A DNA stretch of 64,000 nt, from the NCBI GenBank assembly GCA_965219925.1, contig OZ244795.1:3720001-3784000 (forward strand). The letters run 5' to 3'. Positions 41,865 through 50,587 of the stretch are shown one piece after another. Source of the DNA: Bin87 sp965219925 (GTDB taxonomy: Bacteria; Chloroflexota; Dehalococcoidia; Lucifugimonadales; UBA3495). The first letter of the stretch is position 1. Every line of letters begins with the position of its first letter. The notes below the pieces were generated by a model. That model was given only the letters and a program-made list of their open reading frames with translations, was not told the origin of the DNA and did not search any database. Position numbers and translations under genes: made by a program.

Positions 41865-42761
41865 ATGTCCCTGAAAACAGTTGTATTTGTGGATGGACAA
41901 AACTTTCGTCACAACCTGAGAGATTTTCACTTCCGATCCGATCCGCCGCACCCCAATAATCCTGAGTACCGACTGGATGAAAAACACTTTCGCTGGCAGG
42001 AGTTTTTCCAGGACGCGCTGGCAAAGTTCGATGATGTTACGGGGTGGGACCACCGGTTGGTGCGTGTGTATTGGTACTACGCCGAGAGCATAACCCCGTG
42101 GACGCCCAACCTGTGGCGCGCCCAGCGAATCGTGGAGGAATATGGGCCGCGTATGCCCGAGCTTACGTCTGACATAGTGGTGGAGAAGGCCCACGACTGG
42201 TACGACCATGAGTTTCGGCGGTTCCACCAACTGCGTAAGTCGGTATTCGAGGAGATTCAGCAGAGCACCAACTTCCTGGAGTTCAAGTATGTAGGGCAGT
42301 ACGTGGTGCAACCCTTCCGTCCGTACCGGCTGGAGTATGACTACGACGGCAACATCATGTACCAGGGTACGCAGGTGGGTGAGAAGGGCGTTGACATCGG
42401 CATCGCCGTGGACATGATAGCCAAGATGGACAACTTCGACGTGGCGATACTGGTGTCGGGCGACAGCGACTTTTTTCCGGTGGTTCGTTATCTGAAGGAC
42501 AACCTGAAATACGTTTACCACTTCTCAGTTGGGCGCGGCGTAGGGCAGGACACCCAGTTCTTCTCGCCGGCGCTGCGGGGGGTGGTGGACTGCTTCCAGG
42601 GTTTTGATGAGCTGGAGCTGTTGAGTAATTACGTCAACGACCACGCCGGGATTCCGCCGGCCATCCTGGACACCATCAACACCCGGGCGGCAGAGCTGGA
42701 GCGGATTCTGGATGAGGAGCCGTTACTCTTCCATTCGGAAATCGAACCCCTGCTGAACTGA
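41865..42761 (+). CDS. NYN domain (LabA/DUF88-like) protein
   Basis: ATG 41865 follows AAGGAG by 7 bp, so it is preferred to ATG 41859. The 298-residue protein has V-F-V-D-G-Q-N-F near residue 8, E-K-G-V-D-I-G-I-A-V-D-M near 178 and L-V-S-G-D-S-D-F-F-P near 196, the acidic residues of NYN/PIN-like nucleases. Between the first two motifs lies a long insert rich in aromatic and charged residues. It lacks the RWP/LWP modules of the other two NYN proteins here and is not a recent duplicate. Probably an RNase or RNA-binding protein; target unknown. Confidence 0.82.
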   Translation: MSLKTVVFVDGQNFRHNLRDFHFRSDPPHPNNPEYRLDEKHFRWQEFFQDALAKFDDVTGWDHRLVRVYWYYAESITPWTPNLWRAQRIVEEYGPRMPELTSDIVVEKAHDWYDHEFRRFHQLRKSVFEEIQQSTNFLEFKYVGQYVVQPFRPYRLEYDYDGNIMYQGTQVGEKGVDIGIAVDMIAKMDNFDVAILVSGDSDFFPVVRYLKDNLKYVYHFSVGRGVGQDTQFFSPALRGVVDCFQGFDELELLSNYVNDHAGIPPAILDTINTRAAELERILDEEPLLFHSEIEPLLN

Positions 42762-42792
42762 CTGTTCCGGCAACCGCGCGCGACCCGATGGG

Positions 42793-42997
42793 CTCACGCG
42801 TACCCACTTTGTCAAACCAAACGGCCTGCTGTCATTGCGAGGAGTGCCCGCCTCCACTTGTCATTGCGAGGAGCGCAGCGACGTGGCAATCTCGTTGAAG
42901 TTGAACACACGCCGGCAAACCACCATTGCTGCGGCGACGAGATTGCCACCCCCGTATCAAGTACGGGGTCGCAATGACAGATTAAAGCGGGTACGCG
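42793..42997. repeat. Family A element with ~14-bp target duplication
   Basis: CTCACGCGTACCCACTTTGT at the left; the right arm ends GGGTACG. CGCGACCCGATGGG lies directly before (42779-42792) and after (42998-43011), a perfect 14-bp direct repeat, extendable to 18 bp through CG repeats. Confidence 0.88.
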
Positions 42998-43041
42998 CGC
43001 GACCCGATGGGCCGGCGACGACCTCAGCTGGGGCGTCGCTA

Positions 43042-43695
43042 CTACGGCTGGCGGACGCGGAGCGCGTCGGCGTACACGCCGCGGTAAGACTGGGGAAGCA
43101 ACGCGGCGATGCGCTCCATGGCCATATCAGTAACTGCATTCAGCAGATTCCTGGTGATGGGCCCCTCCACCACCGGCGGGGTGAAGGGCGTTCCGATTGT
43201 GACCTGCCAGCTGGCCAGGGGAATGGGCAGGTGCCAGGAGGAGAATTTCTCGGAGCCGGCGATGGCCACGGGCAGAATGGGAGCCTGCGTTTTCAACGCC
43301 AGCCAGGCGAGACCGGTGCGTCCTTTTTGCAGTCCGCCGGTGGGGCTGATGCCGCCTTCAGGGAAAATGAGGATGGCCTTGTCCTGACCCAGCGCCCTCA
43401 ATGCGTACCGCATCGCCTCGCCGCCGCCCCGCTGGCGATCAAGGGGCACTGCCCCCATTGCGTTGCAGTAGAAGCGCCCGAGGGGGTTGTCCCACAGCTC
43501 TTTCTTGGCCAAAAAAGTGACCTGACGGGGGAGCGCCACCACCAGCGTGCCCGGGTCGTTGAGGGACAGGTGGTTGCAGACGACCAGCAGGGGGCCGTGG
43601 GGCGGCATGGCTTCCTGGCCGGTTATGGAGAGCCGGGCGGAAACCGACCAGAGGATTTGTCCGAAACGGCGGCTGGGCTGGTATAGCCATGCCAT
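43042..43695 (-). CDS. plsC: 1-acyl-sn-glycerol-3-phosphate acyltransferase
   Basis: The 217-residue protein has the acyltransferase motifs N-H-L-S-L-N-D (H-x4-D) near residue 41, V-P-L-D-R near 83, and I-F-P-E-G-G-I-S near 110. It makes phosphatidic acid from lysophosphatidate at the membrane. Its ATG lies 4 bp after the cmk stop, so cmk-plsC form a coupled pair, a common arrangement. Confidence 0.9.
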   Translation of the reverse strand: MAWLYQPSRRFGQILWSVSARLSITGQEAMPPHGPLLVVCNHLSLNDPGTLVVALPRQVTFLAKKELWDNPLGRFYCNAMGAVPLDRQRGGGEAMRYALRALGQDKAILIFPEGGISPTGGLQKGRTGLAWLALKTQAPILPVAIAGSEKFSSWHLPIPLASWQVTIGTPFTPPVVEGPITRNLLNAVTDMAMERIAALLPQSYRGVYADALRVRQP

Positions 43696-43699
43696 AAGA

Positions 43700-44476
43700 T
43701 TACCCCGTCTGCTTGTGGTTAGTAACCGCGCTGCGAATTGCGTGGATTACCGCGGCAACGGATCGGTCAAAATCGATGCTGTCGGTGTCGATTACGATTG
43801 CGCCACTGGGAATGACCAGGGGAGAGTCGGCACGCTGGGAATCCAGCCAGTCGCGGCGGCGGGTGTCGGCCAGAACCTGCTGAAAGTCCACGGACGGGTC
43901 GGCTTCCTGCAACTGGGCGAAACGGCGGCGGGCCCGCTCTTCAACCGAGGCGTCAATGTAGAGCTTTACGTCGGCCTGGGGCAGGACCACCGAGCCGATG
44001 TCGCGACCGGCCACGATGATCCCTCCGTCGTTGGCAATGGCGCGCTGCTGTTTTACCAGGGCGGTTCGCACCCTGGCTATGGCCGCAACCGCCGACACGT
44101 GGCGGTCAACGCCGTCGGAAACCAGTTCATCCCGGAGGCGGTGCCCATCTATCGAAATGGCCGTATCCGAAATGACCGCATCCGGAGTTGGCGAACCGGA
44201 CGCGATCACCGCGTGGTTGGGCGATTGATCCGTAGTGTCGTCCAGCGACATGCGGCATTGATCGGCGAGCCCAGCGACGGCGGCGGTATCTGCGGCTGCG
44301 ATGCCCCGGTGCAGGGCCAGCCAGGTTACGGCGCGGTACATGATGCCGGTATCGAGAAAGCGCAGGCGCAACGCCTTAGCCGCCGCACGACCCACGGAGC
44401 TTTTGCCCGATGCCACCGGCCCGTCGATGGCGACCGCCGGGCGCTGGCAATCCGGATGGCTCGCTGGGGTAGTCAT
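43700..44476 (-). CDS. cmk: Cytidylate kinase
   Basis: I start at ATG 44476; the frame continues upstream through repeat DNA without homology. The 258-residue enzyme has the P-loop I-D-G-P-V-A-S-G-K-S-S near residue 18, L-D-T-G-I-M-Y-R-A near 41, G-R-D-I-G-S-V-V near 153 and R-R-R-F-A-Q-L-Q near 181. It phosphorylates CMP and dCMP. The gene is followed at once by plsC. Confidence 0.92.
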   Translation of the reverse strand: MTTPASHPDCQRPAVAIDGPVASGKSSVGRAAAKALRLRFLDTGIMYRAVTWLALHRGIAAADTAAVAGLADQCRMSLDDTTDQSPNHAVIASGSPTPDAVISDTAISIDGHRLRDELVSDGVDRHVSAVAAIARVRTALVKQQRAIANDGGIIVAGRDIGSVVLPQADVKLYIDASVEERARRRFAQLQEADPSVDFQQVLADTRRRDWLDSQRADSPLVIPSGAIVIDTDSIDFDRSVAAVIHAIRSAVTNHKQTG

Positions 44477-44749
44477 GGCCGGAATTATAGCACCGGCCCG
44501 TGCCAGCGTTAGAGAGAGTGCAAGGGCGAATTGAGCGGCATTCGTGCCGTGCTTTTGCAACGTCAGGACGGTTGCAAAGTCCACCAACCTCCGCTCATGG
44601 TGAGCTTGTCGAACCATCGGCGACCGTCCTTCGACAGGCTCAGGACGAGCGGGTAGGGTCAACTCCCGTAACTTTGCAATCGTCCTGTTTGCAACGTGGC
44701 CGCGGGGGTGTGTTAGTCTGAAAAGGATATTAACCAAGGTTGTTTACCC

Positions 44750-45226
44750 ATGAACTGGATAGACTTGATATTGCTCGTGGTTTGGGGCTTTGCCGCTTTC
44801 TGGGGTTTGAAAAAGGGAGCCATCGGGATGATTGCCCTGATCGTGGTGCTGGTAGTGGGGTTGTGGATAGCGCGACCGCTGGCCGGCGCGTTGCAGGGAC
44901 AACTCGGTTTCGTGTCCGAATCGGAAACGGTGCAACGGGGCGCGGCCTATCTCGTTTTGGTAGTGTTGGCGCTGGTGGCGTCCGCGTTGTTGGGATGGCT
45001 GCTGGGCAAGGTTGTGGGATTATTGCCGCTGGGAGAACTGCTGAACCGTATCGTCGGGGCGGGGGTGGGCCTGGTGGCGGCGCTCGTATTGACCGGCGCG
45101 GTGGTCTCGGGCATAGTGGAGATCGGCCCCGACGGCGCGGGCGCCTACATCGGCGATTCGGCGCTGGGCGGTTTCCTGCTGGGTCCCTTCAACGCGATAA
45201 TTGCCAAGCTGGGTTGGGCTCTTTAA
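44750..45226 (+). CDS. CvpA family membrane protein
   Basis: The 158-residue protein has four hydrophobic segments and the CvpA-like start M-N-W-I-D-L-I-L-L-V-V-W-G-F-A-A-F-W-G, followed by G-x-x-x-G-L-W-I-A-R-P-L and G-A-G-V-G-L-V-A-A-L-V. Family members are inner-membrane proteins named for colicin V production, with an unclear general role. It is transcribed alone; a repeat-filled region follows. Confidence 0.75.
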   Translation: MNWIDLILLVVWGFAAFWGLKKGAIGMIALIVVLVVGLWIARPLAGALQGQLGFVSESETVQRGAAYLVLVVLALVASALLGWLLGKVVGLLPLGELLNRIVGAGVGLVAALVLTGAVVSGIVEIGPDGAGAYIGDSALGGFLLGPFNAIIAKLGWAL

Positions 45227-45706
45227 CAACCCTGCGGTTGCCATGCGGTTGGCCGGATAATGGCTATCCTTCCACAGGCTCAGGATGAGCGGGGTGGAGA
45301 GAGTTTTTACCTGGATGAACAGGATTGACCGGATGGACAGGATTTTCGGTTGTAATTGCAAGGAGCGCAGCCCGGTTGTAATTGCGAGGAGCGTAGCGAC
45401 GTGGCAATCCCGTCGCCATCCCACATCCGCCAGCCCAAGCTTCTCCCCCTCTCCCTTGATGGGAGAGGGTTGGGGTGAGGGTGAACCCTCGTTCGTCCTG
45501 AGCCCGTCGAAGGACGGCCGCCGATGGTTAGACAAGCTCACCATGAGCGGAGGTCGGGGGACTTTGCAATCGTCTTGGTGACCCAAATATCAGGCAAGTA
45601 TTCCGCACGGCCTGGTTGGGGTATAATGACTCTCGGTGTAACAATATCGGTGTGAAATTCGGCGCGAAACCGCAACCAAACCGCTAGCTGCATTGGGGAT
45701 GAGCAG
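45227..45706. repeat. Repeat-only interval
   Basis: The 480 bp contain a TCAGGATGAGCGG repeat, an ACAGGATGGACAGGATTTTCG repeat (45326-45347), a broken family A copy (45350-45420), a family C hairpin (45444-45485) and a CTCACCATGAGCGG end. No gene is supported. The HNH gene promoter must lie in the last ~150 bp. Confidence 0.75.
45444..45485. repeat. Family C hairpin repeat, opposite orientation
   Basis: CCCCCTCTCCC TTGAT GGGAGAGGGTTGGGGTGAGGG. Confidence 0.85.
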
Positions 45707-46438
45707 ATGGCAAGTCGGGGACGAACGGGTCGGCGAAAAATTGTGGCCAAAAAGTCTGGCCGCCAGTCGAAAGTTGCGCGGGGTTCCGCGGCGGTCGGCG
45801 CGGCAACCGATGCCGAAGAGGGTGGTCGAAAGCGATCCGGCGCTAAACTCCCCGGGAGACTGACCGCCCCGGTTCTGGTGCTGAACCTCAATTACGTGCC
45901 GGTCAACGTTTGCACCGTGCGAAGGGCCATCGTGCTGGTAGCCAAGGGCAAGGCTGAGTTGCTGGAACAGCGCGCCGACGCCGTTCGCATCCGAACCTTC
46001 AGTGCGGCGCTGAGTGCCCCGTCGATAATCCGGCTGGTGTACCTGGTGAAACGCCCGTTCGCACCGCGCCGGCTGTCGAAGAAGGAAGTATTCCTGCGCG
46101 ACCACTACACCTGCCAATACTGCGGAAAGCGGTCGCAGCACCTGACGCTGGATCACGTGGTACCGCGGCGTCAGCACGGGCCGCATACGTGGGACAACGT
46201 GGTGGCTGCCTGCGGGCGGTGCAACCTGCGGAAGGCGGGCCGCACACCGGAAGAAGCGAATATGCTGCTGAACCGCCTGCCCACCGCGCCGCAGCCGAAT
46301 CCGTACCGCATCCTGGAGAACCGCACCATTCTTGAGGAATGGAGCCCGTACATACCGTGGCAAACCGTTGACCGCAATCGGAACCAGGATTTCGATCCGT
46401 CCGATGAGCCGGCGCCGGCGATGGCCGTCGCTGACTAA
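45707..46438 (+). CDS. HNH endonuclease
   Basis: The 243-residue protein has a basic, Ser/Ala-rich N-terminus (~1-45), a beta-rich middle with V-L-N-L-N-Y-V-P-V-N-V, and an HNH nuclease core: Y-T-C-Q-Y-C-G near residue 145, L-T-L-D-H-V-V-P-R-R near 158, N-V-V-A-A-C-G-R-C-N near 176. The two C-x2-C pairs form the structural zinc and H-V-V-P/N form the active site. This type is widespread in Chloroflexota, actinobacteria and cyanobacteria. It is followed 54 bp later by the Smr-HTH gene. Biological role unknown. Confidence 0.88.
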   Translation: MASRGRTGRRKIVAKKSGRQSKVARGSAAVGAATDAEEGGRKRSGAKLPGRLTAPVLVLNLNYVPVNVCTVRRAIVLVAKGKAELLEQRADAVRIRTFSAALSAPSIIRLVYLVKRPFAPRRLSKKEVFLRDHYTCQYCGKRSQHLTLDHVVPRRQHGPHTWDNVVAACGRCNLRKAGRTPEEANMLLNRLPTAPQPNPYRILENRTILEEWSPYIPWQTVDRNRNQDFDPSDEPAPAMAVAD

Positions 46439-46492
46439 CCGGTTCGCTCAGGTTTGGGGGTTAAGCGCGATGTTGGCGGGGGCTGAAGCGGT

Positions 46493-46946
46493 ATGCCCAG
46501 CATAGACTTCCACGGAAAAACCTGGTCGGAATCGCTGGCCGCGTTTATCGACCTTTACAACCACGCGGTGCACGCGGGCGAATCGGGCAGCGTGGACGTA
46601 GTGCATGGCTATGGGTCGAGCGGAGCCGGGGGTGTGTTGCGTACGCGGATCAGGGCGTTCCTGGAAAAGCATCCGCAACGCCTGCAATTCAAGCCGGGCG
46701 AGGAGTTGGACGGGAATCCCGGGCACACGCTGGTGGTGCCGCTGCAACTCCTTCCCGACCACCGGTGATCTACTGGCCGAACAGGTGTGGGAATACTGCG
46801 AGCGGCCCCGCACGCTCAACAAGATTACCGGCCGGTTTCGCCGCCACGGTGATCCCCAGGTGCTGCAGGCCATCCGCAGCCTGGAAGCCCAGCGACGGTT
46901 GCGCGCGACGAACCGGGGACGTGTCAAGGTGTACCAGGCGGTGTGA
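46493..46946 (+). pseudogene. Smr-domain protein with C-terminal winged-helix, one frameshift
   Basis: The first frame (46493-46768) encodes an Smr-like domain: I-D-F-H-G-K-T-W near residue 3 and V-V-H-G-Y-G-S-S-G-A-G-G-V-L near 43, the D-x-H-G and H-G-x-G signatures. It stops at TGA 46766. From about 46760 the next frame continues G-D-L-L-A-E-Q-V-W-E-Y-C-E-R-P-R and I-T-G-R-F-R-R-H-G-D-P-Q-V-L-Q-A, a winged-helix-like end, to 46946. One indel near 46750-46765 separates them; it may be a real mutation or an assembly error. The stop is not read through, because homology changes frame. Confidence 0.65.
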
Positions 46947-47931
46947 TTTTTGTCGATGGGTGGGGATCAACCCAAAAGTCTATCGTGATAGTGTCGCCGG
47001 CAGACCAGCGGAAGGAACGGAGCTGAGTGTCTTTGGGGACTTCAAAGACCATCCACCCGTCGAGGCCGGTGCCTTTGGGTAGTTCCTGGGCACGCTGGAT
47101 TATCTTGACTTCGCCATCGGGTTGGGTTTCTTCATAGGACGAGTTCCAGAGAAACTCGACGCATTCGTTGGGAGAATCGGGATCGACGGGGACATTGCAG
47201 CGGTCGGAGGGGTTTTCGGAGATGTCGGCGTGTTGGGCGCGTTCTCCGACGTCGATAGGGTAATAGCTACCATTGAAAGAATCGCGCAGTTGGGCGGCTT
47301 CATGGTCAATGTTGACTATGACTTTGGCGGTAGTATGGTTTTCGACCTTGACGCGCAACAGCGCCAACTCGTTCTTGTCGGATGCCGGCGCCAGCCTGTA
47401 GAGGGGGGCGTCGGTAACGCCTTGGGCCGGGTAGCGGGTCGCGGTAGTCCATCGCAATTCGTCGGTGCGCTCCATGGCGGCGACGCTGATGTGGAGGATG
47501 CGGCCCTTGTAGTATCTGCCGATAACTTCTGACGTTGGGCTTGGCTCAGATTGCTCGCAGGCTGACAGAATATCCCAAAGGCCATCTCTGACCGTGGAAT
47601 CACCCGCAATAGCTAACTTCAAAATCCAACGTACATCTTCTGGCGTAAGTTCTTCTACCGATTCCGTCGATGTACCTTTTTCTGCCAATCCTTCTAACAA
47701 TCCTTTTTTCACAATTGCCCAAAGCAATGGATTTTGCTCAAAGCACATTATCAAGTTTGATATCAAATCATCGTCGGAGATTTCGGGAGCGGACGTTGGG
47801 GTTGGCGCGGGCGTGTAGGTGGGATACGGCGTTGGCTCGGTAGCCGTAACGCAGGCGCTGACAGCAAAGGGCAGAGTGGCTAGCAAAATCAATCCCACCA
47901 AGCGGGAAACCTGATGTGCCAGGCTAGTCAT
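46924..47931 (-). CDS. Lipoprotein, unknown
   Basis: The 335-residue protein begins with a signal peptide ending in a lipobox (L-P-F-A-V-S-A-C, Cys near residue 27), then a Thr/Pro-rich linker (P-T-P-Y-P-T-Y-T-P-A-P-T-P). The mature domain is acidic; L-L-R-V-K-V-E-N-H-T-T-A-K-V-I-V-N resembles DUF4352-type extracellular beta domains. A Cys pair may form a disulfide. The 3' end overlaps the Smr-HTH reading frame by 23 bp on the opposite strand. I cannot assign a function. Confidence 0.75.
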   Translation of the reverse strand: MTSLAHQVSRLVGLILLATLPFAVSACVTATEPTPYPTYTPAPTPTSAPEISDDDLISNLIMCFEQNPLLWAIVKKGLLEGLAEKGTSTESVEELTPEDVRWILKLAIAGDSTVRDGLWDILSACEQSEPSPTSEVIGRYYKGRILHISVAAMERTDELRWTTATRYPAQGVTDAPLYRLAPASDKNELALLRVKVENHTTAKVIVNIDHEAAQLRDSFNGSYYPIDVGERAQHADISENPSDRCNVPVDPDSPNECVEFLWNSSYEETQPDGEVKIIQRAQELPKGTGLDGWMVFEVPKDTQLRSFRWSAGDTITIDFWVDPHPSTKITPPGTP

Positions 47932-47972
47932 TGGATTACCTTCGGACTACCATCGTTATCAATTATCAGGAC

Positions 47973-48989
47973 TCAGGCTGCCGGGACTGCCAGCATCAGG
48001 CATTCCAGGGCCAGGCGGGGGTTGGCGTTGGAGTCCAGCGCCGTCAGCGTTTCCTGGATGCGCCGTAAGAAGCGGACGATGTCGGCGGAGGACACGGCGC
48101 CGGCCTGACCCGTCAGCTGGGCGAGACGGTCGGTGTTTTGCACGTGATCGCTGGCGTCTTCTTTCACCATCAACAGGTCGCGCCACCAGCGTTGCCAGAG
48201 GAACAGGGCTTGGCGGACGGTTTCCCGGTCTCTGGAATACACGCCGGCCAGGCTGTTGGCGTAGGCGAAGCGTTCGTCGAGCGGTGTGGTTGCCGACGCG
48301 GCGATGAAGTCCAGCGCTTCGGCCCGCTCCTCCAGGATTGCTGGGTCGGCCAGGACGCTGACCGCCCAGCCCGGGCAGCCGCGGGCAAGCCGGGACAACC
48401 ACCGGGCCTGATCGGTCTCCACGCCATGCCGGTTGACCAGAAATTCGGTGAGCATCGCGCCGCCCATGGGTCGCAGAGGGAGAAGGCGACAACGGGAACG
48501 AACGGTGGGCAGGATGGCGTCTTCGTTGGCGGTCAGCAGCAGAATCAGCACCTGATCGGGTGGCTCTTCCAGGGTTTTGAGCAGAGCGTTGGCGGCTTCC
48601 GGGCTGAAAGTCTCGGCGCCGTCGAAGATGATAATGGTCCAGCCGCCTTCCACCGACCGGAGGCTGGTGGCCTGCATCGCCTCCCGGACTTCGTCGATCC
48701 CGATGCGGGTGCGGGTCGGCTGGCCGGCTTCCCTCTGTTGCAGCGATACGACGCGGACGTCGGCGTGGACTCCGCGACCGACGCGGGCGCAGGGGGCGCA
48801 CTCTCCGCAGGGGCCGGCTCCGGCATCACCGCCGCCGACGCAGTTGACGGCAGCGGCCAGGTCGATGGCCAGGGTCATCTTGCCAACGTGGGGTGGGCCG
48901 GTGAGCAGGTAGGCGTGGGCCAGCCGACCAGCCCGCAGGCTCGCGGACAGCTGCCGCAGCAAATGATCCTGCCCGATGGTTGACCACAT
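47973..48989 (-). CDS. holB: DNA polymerase III delta-prime subunit (clamp loader)
   Basis: I start at ATG 48989 (M-W-S-T-I-G-Q-D-H-L); longer starts fall inside a family A fragment. The 338-residue protein has L-T-G-P-P-H-V-G-K-M-T-L near residue 30, a zinc-like C-G-E-C-A-P-C-A-R-V near 60, D-G-A-E-T-F-S-P-E-A-A-N-A-L-L-K-T-L-E-E-P-P near 120 and R-S-R-C near 155. These match DnaX/HolB clamp-loader subunits. The Walker A Thr/Ser position reads K-M-T. It loads the sliding clamp at forks. No tmk neighbour is visible. Confidence 0.88.
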   Translation of the reverse strand: MWSTIGQDHLLRQLSASLRAGRLAHAYLLTGPPHVGKMTLAIDLAAAVNCVGGGDAGAGPCGECAPCARVGRGVHADVRVVSLQQREAGQPTRTRIGIDEVREAMQATSLRSVEGGWTIIIFDGAETFSPEAANALLKTLEEPPDQVLILLLTANEDAILPTVRSRCRLLPLRPMGGAMLTEFLVNRHGVETDQARWLSRLARGCPGWAVSVLADPAILEERAEALDFIAASATTPLDERFAYANSLAGVYSRDRETVRQALFLWQRWWRDLLMVKEDASDHVQNTDRLAQLTGQAGAVSSADIVRFLRRIQETLTALDSNANPRLALECLMLAVPAA

Positions 48990-48995
48990 CGAAAT

Positions 48996-49068
48996 TGTCA
49001 TTGCGTCCGGCGGGATTGCCACGTGGTTCGACAGGCTCACCATGAGCGGCTACGCTCCGCGCGATGAC
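48996..49068. repeat. Family A fragment upstream of holB
   Basis: TGTCATTGCGTCCGGCGGG at one end and the nested GACAGGCTCACCATGAGCGG with GCGATGACGG at the other; the left arm is mostly lost. It ends 6 bp before the holB start, so it forms most of its 5' leader. Confidence 0.75.
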
Positions 49069-49074
49069 GGGAAT

Positions 49075-50388
49075 CTACAAGTCGCAGTGCATCAGGTCGG
49101 CGTAGGATTCGCGGCGGCGGATGAGGCGGCTGGCGCCGTCCTGTACCAGGATGATAGGCGGCCGCGGGTTGAGGTTGTAGTTGCTGGCCATGGACGGGCA
49201 GTAGGCTCCGGCGGCGGGGATGGCGATGACGTCGCCGGCGGCCGGCGTGGGCAGCAGGATGTCCGTTGCCAGCACGTCGCCCGACTCGCAGTATTTGCCG
49301 GCGATGGTAACGGTGGCGTCGGGTTCGGCAGCCGGCCGGTCGGCCGAAAGGACCTCGTAAGACGCCTGGTAGAGGGCGGGACGGATGTTGTCTCCCATGC
49401 CGCCGTCCACGCTGACGTAGGTGCGGATGCCGGGAATGTCTTTGATTGCGCCGATGCGGTACAGGGCCACGCCCGCCGGGCCGATGATGGAGCGGCCGGG
49501 CTCGATGACGAGGCTGGGCTGATCCATGCCCAACTCGGCGCAGGTGGCGGTCAGCGTGCTGACGATGGCCTCGGCGTAGTCGTCGGGAGCCGGCGGCTGG
49601 TCGTTGCGGGTGTAGGCGATGGCAAATCCACCGCCGGGGCTGAACTCCTGCAGGTTGAGACCCTGCTCGCGCAGACCGGCGGCAAACCGCAGCACGAGAT
49701 CGGTGGCGGCCTGGTAGGGTTCCAGCTCGAAAATCGGGGAACCGAGATGAAAGTGCAGGCCGCGCAGGTTGAGATTGGGTGCGGCGATGGCTTGCAGGAT
49801 GGCGCGTTCGGCGTCGCCGGTCTGGATGGAGAAGCCGAATTTGGAATCAATGATGCCGGTGGTGGTGTAGGCGTGGGTGTGCGGATCGATGCCCGGAGAG
49901 ACGCGAACCAGAATATCCTGATTTTTGCCGGATTGGGCGCAGATTTGCTGCAACAGGTCGAGTTCGTGAAAACTGTCAACGACGATGCGTCCGATGCCAG
50001 CGGAGACGGCCTCTTCCAGCTCGGCGGGAGACTTGTTGTTGCCGTGGAAGTAAACGTGATCCAGAGGCATATCGCCGGCCATGGCAACGGCCAGCTCGCC
50101 GCCGGATACAACGTCGAGTCCCAATCCCTCTTCCGCGAAGATGCGGGCCAACGCCGGGTTAATGTACGCCTTGGAGGCATAAACGGCCTGGGAGTTGGGG
50201 TAGCGGGAGGCGAAGGCGCCGGAGAACTGGCGACAGCGGGCGCGGAGGGTTGCCTCGTCGAGGACGTAAAGAGGAGTGCCGTATTGCTCCGCCAGGTCCA
50301 GCGCGTCACAACCGCCGATGGTGAGGTGGCCGGCAGCGTTGGTGTCGGCGGTGTCGGGGAAAACGTGGGTGAGGTGAGACGGCAGCAT
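49075..50388 (-). CDS. lysA: Diaminopimelate decarboxylase
   Basis: ATG 50388 follows GGAG at 7 bp; the frame is open further upstream. The 437-residue protein has the PLP Lys in Y-A-S-K-A-Y near residue 67, H-F-H-L-G-S-P near 205, G-G-G-F-A-I-A-Y near 238, E-P-G-R-S near 285, and late C-E-S-G-D-V-L and Y-N-L-N-P-R-P. It decarboxylates meso-diaminopimelate to L-lysine, completing the pathway of dapA, dapB and asd upstream. It runs in the same direction as holB but with a family A fragment between. Confidence 0.93.
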   Translation of the reverse strand: MLPSHLTHVFPDTADTNAAGHLTIGGCDALDLAEQYGTPLYVLDEATLRARCRQFSGAFASRYPNSQAVYASKAYINPALARIFAEEGLGLDVVSGGELAVAMAGDMPLDHVYFHGNNKSPAELEEAVSAGIGRIVVDSFHELDLLQQICAQSGKNQDILVRVSPGIDPHTHAYTTTGIIDSKFGFSIQTGDAERAILQAIAAPNLNLRGLHFHLGSPIFELEPYQAATDLVLRFAAGLREQGLNLQEFSPGGGFAIAYTRNDQPPAPDDYAEAIVSTLTATCAELGMDQPSLVIEPGRSIIGPAGVALYRIGAIKDIPGIRTYVSVDGGMGDNIRPALYQASYEVLSADRPAAEPDATVTIAGKYCESGDVLATDILLPTPAAGDVIAIPAAGAYCPSMASNYNLNPRPPIILVQDGASRLIRRRESYADLMHCDL

Positions 50389-50587
50389 GGAGAGGCTCCG
50401 GACGTGGGATGGGATTCGGTGAGGACAATCTAGCATACCGCCCACGAGGAAGCACCCGGCAGTTCCTGCACATTATCGTAAGGACACTATCCGTCAACCG
50501 GAAACGGGGTGGAAATGAGATACCAAAAATCGGTAAAATCAAGTTCAAAATCGCGAAATGAGCGCGAAACGGCCCGTGAAAACTCGA

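Noticed and set aside
46760..46768. TGA in the Smr gene as a second selenocysteine codon
   Set aside because: Homology continues in a different frame after the TGA, so this is a frameshift; no SECIS-like hairpin follows.
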